A stretch of 7,266 bases of DNA from NCBI GenBank assembly GCA_030765245.1, contig JAVCCX010000145.1, positions 1 to 7,266 on the forward strand. The letters are read 5' to 3'. Below, in pieces: positions 5,315-7,266 of the stretch. Origin of the DNA: Candidatus Zophobacter franzmannii (GTDB taxonomy: Bacteria; Cloacimonadota; Cloacimonadia; Cloacimonadales; JAFGVF01). Numbering within the stretch: the stretch's first letter is position 1; every line of letters starts with the position of its first letter. The notes below the pieces were generated by a model. The model was not told the origin of the DNA, did no database searches, and saw only the letters and a list, made by a program, of their open reading frames with translations. The translations under genes and the position numbers were made by a program.

Positions 5315-7225
5315 TTATTCTTTCTCAAGTTCAAGACGAATAGCGTTTATAGCTTCATCTACAGTAAGTGAACCAAGGTCACCCTCAGTATGTCTTCTTA
5401 CTGATACTGTTCCTGATTCTGATTCTTTAGAGCCAACGATGAACATATAAGGTATCTTCTTCATCTCGGCATCTCTAATCTTATATCCAACTCTTTCGTC
5501 ACGCACATCAATATCAGCACGAACATTAAGTTGGAGAAGCTTATCCTGCACAGTCTTCGCATATTCAATATACTGATCAGAGATAGGAATCACTTGTACC
5601 TGAACAGGGCACAACCAAACCGGGAAGTTACCTGCATGGTATTCGATAAGAGTTCCAAAGAATCTTTCGATTGAACCAAGTAAGGCACGATGCACCATAT
5701 ACGGACGATGTGGCTGATTATCAGCACCAATGTATTCCATATTAAAGCGAGTTGGCAAGTTAAAGTCAAACTGGATAGTTGTACACTGCCATGAGCGATT
5801 AAGGGCATCTTTGATCTTAATGTCAATCTTAGGACCGTAGAACGCACCGCCACCTTCATCGACTTTATAGTCTAATCCGGCTTTCTCAATAGCTTTTCTT
5901 AAGGACTCAGTTGCAACATCCCACTCCTCTTTCACACCAACTGATTTCTCAGGCATAGTTGAAAGGTAGATATCCATATCTTTGAATCCGAATTTCGTGA
6001 GTATCTTGAGTGAGAAAGTAATAAGTCTTTCTACTTCACCGTCAAGCTGGTCCGGAGTACAAATTATATGTGCATCATCCTGGGTAAATCCACGAACACG
6101 CATCAGACCATGAAGGGTTCCAGAACGCTCATAACGGTAAACTGTTCCGAGTTCACCGAGTCTGATAGGTAATTCCTTATAACTTCTCTTTTGAGTATTG
6201 TAGATAGCAATATGGAAAGGGCAGTTCATCGGTTTGAGATAATAGTCCTGACCTTCAACATCTATCGCTGGGAACATCCCTTCGTTATAGAAACCAAGAT
6301 GTCCACTTGTCTCCCACAGACTTGCTTTTCCAATATGTGGAGTATAAACAAGCTTGTATCCTGATTTGAGATGTTGATCTTTCCAGTAGGATTCAATCAA
6401 ATGACGCATCATAGCACCATTTGGATGCCAAAGGATAAGACCTGGTCCTACATCTTCAGAAACTGAGAACAAATCGAGTTCTTTACCAAGCTTTCTATGG
6501 TCGCGTTTCTTAGCTTCTTCAACATTCTTCAGATAGATTCTGAGTTCTTTAGAGCTTGGGAAACTGATCCCGTAGATACGCTTAAGCATCTTATTCTTCT
6601 CATCACCTCTCCAGTAAGCACCGGAGGTCTTAGTGAGTTTAACAGCCTTCATTTTACCTGTATCAGGGAGATGAGGTCCACGACATAAATCTACAAACTT
6701 ATCCTGTTGATAGATAGAGATAATATCAGTCTCAGGAATCGCACTAAGGATTTCAACCTTATACGGCTCATCCATCTCTTTGAAGAGAGCAAGAGCATCG
6801 TTTCTTGATAACTCTTTGCGATCATATTTATGTTTGCCCTGAGCAATTTCAATCATCTTCTTTTCAATCTTCTCTAGTTCTGCTTCTGTGAACGAGTCTT
6901 CCCTATCGAAGTCATAATAGAAACCATTCTCAATTGCAGGTCCTATAGTAACTTTAACTTCCGGGAAAAGCTCTTGTACAGCCTGAGCCATAATATGCGC
7001 TGAACTATGCCAGAAGAGCTGTTGTCCTTCCTCATCTCTAAAAGTAAGGAGACTAACCTCGGCATCTTCATTTATCATAGTTGCAATATCGCTCATCTTT
7101 CCATCAATTTTGGCAGCAAGTGCTGCGCTTGCAAGTCTAGGACTAATATCATTAGCCACATCCCAAGCACTAATCGGTTTATCAAACTCCCTAATGGAGC
7201 CATCCGGTAGAGTAATCTTTATCAT
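5315..7225 (-). CDS. thrS: Threonyl-tRNA synthetase
   Basis: This class II synthetase charges tRNA-Thr with threonine. At 636 residues it is full length (E. coli 642). The order is an N-terminal TGS domain (about 1-62), a second additional/editing domain that removes misattached serine (about 65-225), the catalytic core (about 240-535) and the anticodon-binding domain (about 540-636). Editing-site residues are present: His73 and His77 in WHSSAH, Cys181 and His185 in CRGPH. The catalytic zinc ligands are Cys335 (MNCPF), His386 (DDAHI) and His512 (VHRALLGS). Motif 2 is YRYERSG (363-369) and motif 3 is around HRALLGSIERFFG. The start is supported by AGGAG (7236-7232) six bases upstream of the ATG. 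In many bacteria thrS precedes infC-rpmI-rplT; here it is followed by a terminator and kdsD instead. Only 41 bases upstream are in view, so a T-box or autoregulatory operator cannot be judged. Confidence 0.98.
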   Translation of the reverse strand: MIKITLPDGSIREFDKPISAWDVANDISPRLASAALAAKIDGKMSDIATMINEDAEVSLLTFRDEEGQQLFWHSSAHIMAQAVQELFPEVKVTIGPAIENGFYYDFDREDSFTEAELEKIEKKMIEIAQGKHKYDRKELSRNDALALFKEMDEPYKVEILSAIPETDIISIYQQDKFVDLCRGPHLPDTGKMKAVKLTKTSGAYWRGDEKNKMLKRIYGISFPSSKELRIYLKNVEEAKKRDHRKLGKELDLFSVSEDVGPGLILWHPNGAMMRHLIESYWKDQHLKSGYKLVYTPHIGKASLWETSGHLGFYNEGMFPAIDVEGQDYYLKPMNCPFHIAIYNTQKRSYKELPIRLGELGTVYRYERSGTLHGLMRVRGFTQDDAHIICTPDQLDGEVERLITFSLKILTKFGFKDMDIYLSTMPEKSVGVKEEWDVATESLRKAIEKAGLDYKVDEGGGAFYGPKIDIKIKDALNRSWQCTTIQFDFNLPTRFNMEYIGADNQPHRPYMVHRALLGSIERFFGTLIEYHAGNFPVWLCPVQVQVIPISDQYIEYAKTVQDKLLQLNVRADIDVRDERVGYKIRDAEMKKIPYMFIVGSKESESGTVSVRRHTEGDLGSLTVDEAINAIRLELEKE

Positions 7226-7231
7226 CTACTT

Positions 7232-7236
7232 CTCCT
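7232..7236 (-). promoter_or_regulatory. thrS: Shine-Dalgarno of thrS
   Basis: AGGAG on the minus strand, six bases before the thrS ATG, in an AT-rich leader. It fixes the start at 7225, which also gives the canonical TGS-domain beginning MIKITLPDG. Confidence 0.75.
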
Positions 7237-7266
7237 ATTTATGTTTCTTTCTTAAATCTTTACTAA

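Overview
The window reads as a housekeeping stretch of an AT-rich, Gram-negative bacterium. All seven supported protein genes lie on the minus strand, so transcription runs from high to low coordinates. A KdsD/KpsF-type arabinose 5-phosphate isomerase points to Kdo and lipopolysaccharide synthesis, hence an outer membrane. Strong Shine-Dalgarno (SD) sequences (AGGAG or AAGGAG) precede thrS, yicC and the membrane-protein gene. This is unlike typical Bacteroidota, which seldom use SD motifs. A relative in the FCB group or another candidate Gram-negative phylum is my best guess, but phylum cannot be fixed from this sequence.

Right block (3061-7266): thrS (threonyl-tRNA synthetase) ends at a long hairpin terminator. 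A candidate promoter follows, then a three-gene unit with no gaps: kdsD, a COG2231/MagIII-like DNA glycosylase, and dtd (D-aminoacyl-tRNA deacylase). The kdsD stop codon abuts the glycosylase ATG. The glycosylase stop overlaps a TTG start of dtd in TTGA. The unit ends at a GAAA-loop hairpin terminator.

Middle (2124-3060): a gap of roughly 940 bases with no credible gene. It holds a candidate promoter for the next operon at its left edge and a GC-richer patch (about 2340-2530) of short inverted and direct GCTTCGC/GCGAAGC repeats, which looks like a dispersed intergenic repeat or its remnant. A few small hairpins of unknown meaning complete it.

Left block (1-2123): yicC (YicC-family endoribonuclease), a small two-helix membrane protein with a possible PH-like cytosolic tail, and the first 270 codons of an RNase R gene (rnr) that runs off the left edge. 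The genes overlap or sit 3 bases apart, so they probably form one operon pairing an endo- and a 3'-5' exoribonuclease with an uncharacterised membrane protein.

I found no clear evidence of a new defence or mobile system, CRISPR array, tRNA, rRNA or insertion sequence. The most interesting points are the yicC-membrane protein-rnr operon, the altered active-site position in the glycosylase, and the repeat patch in the long gap.
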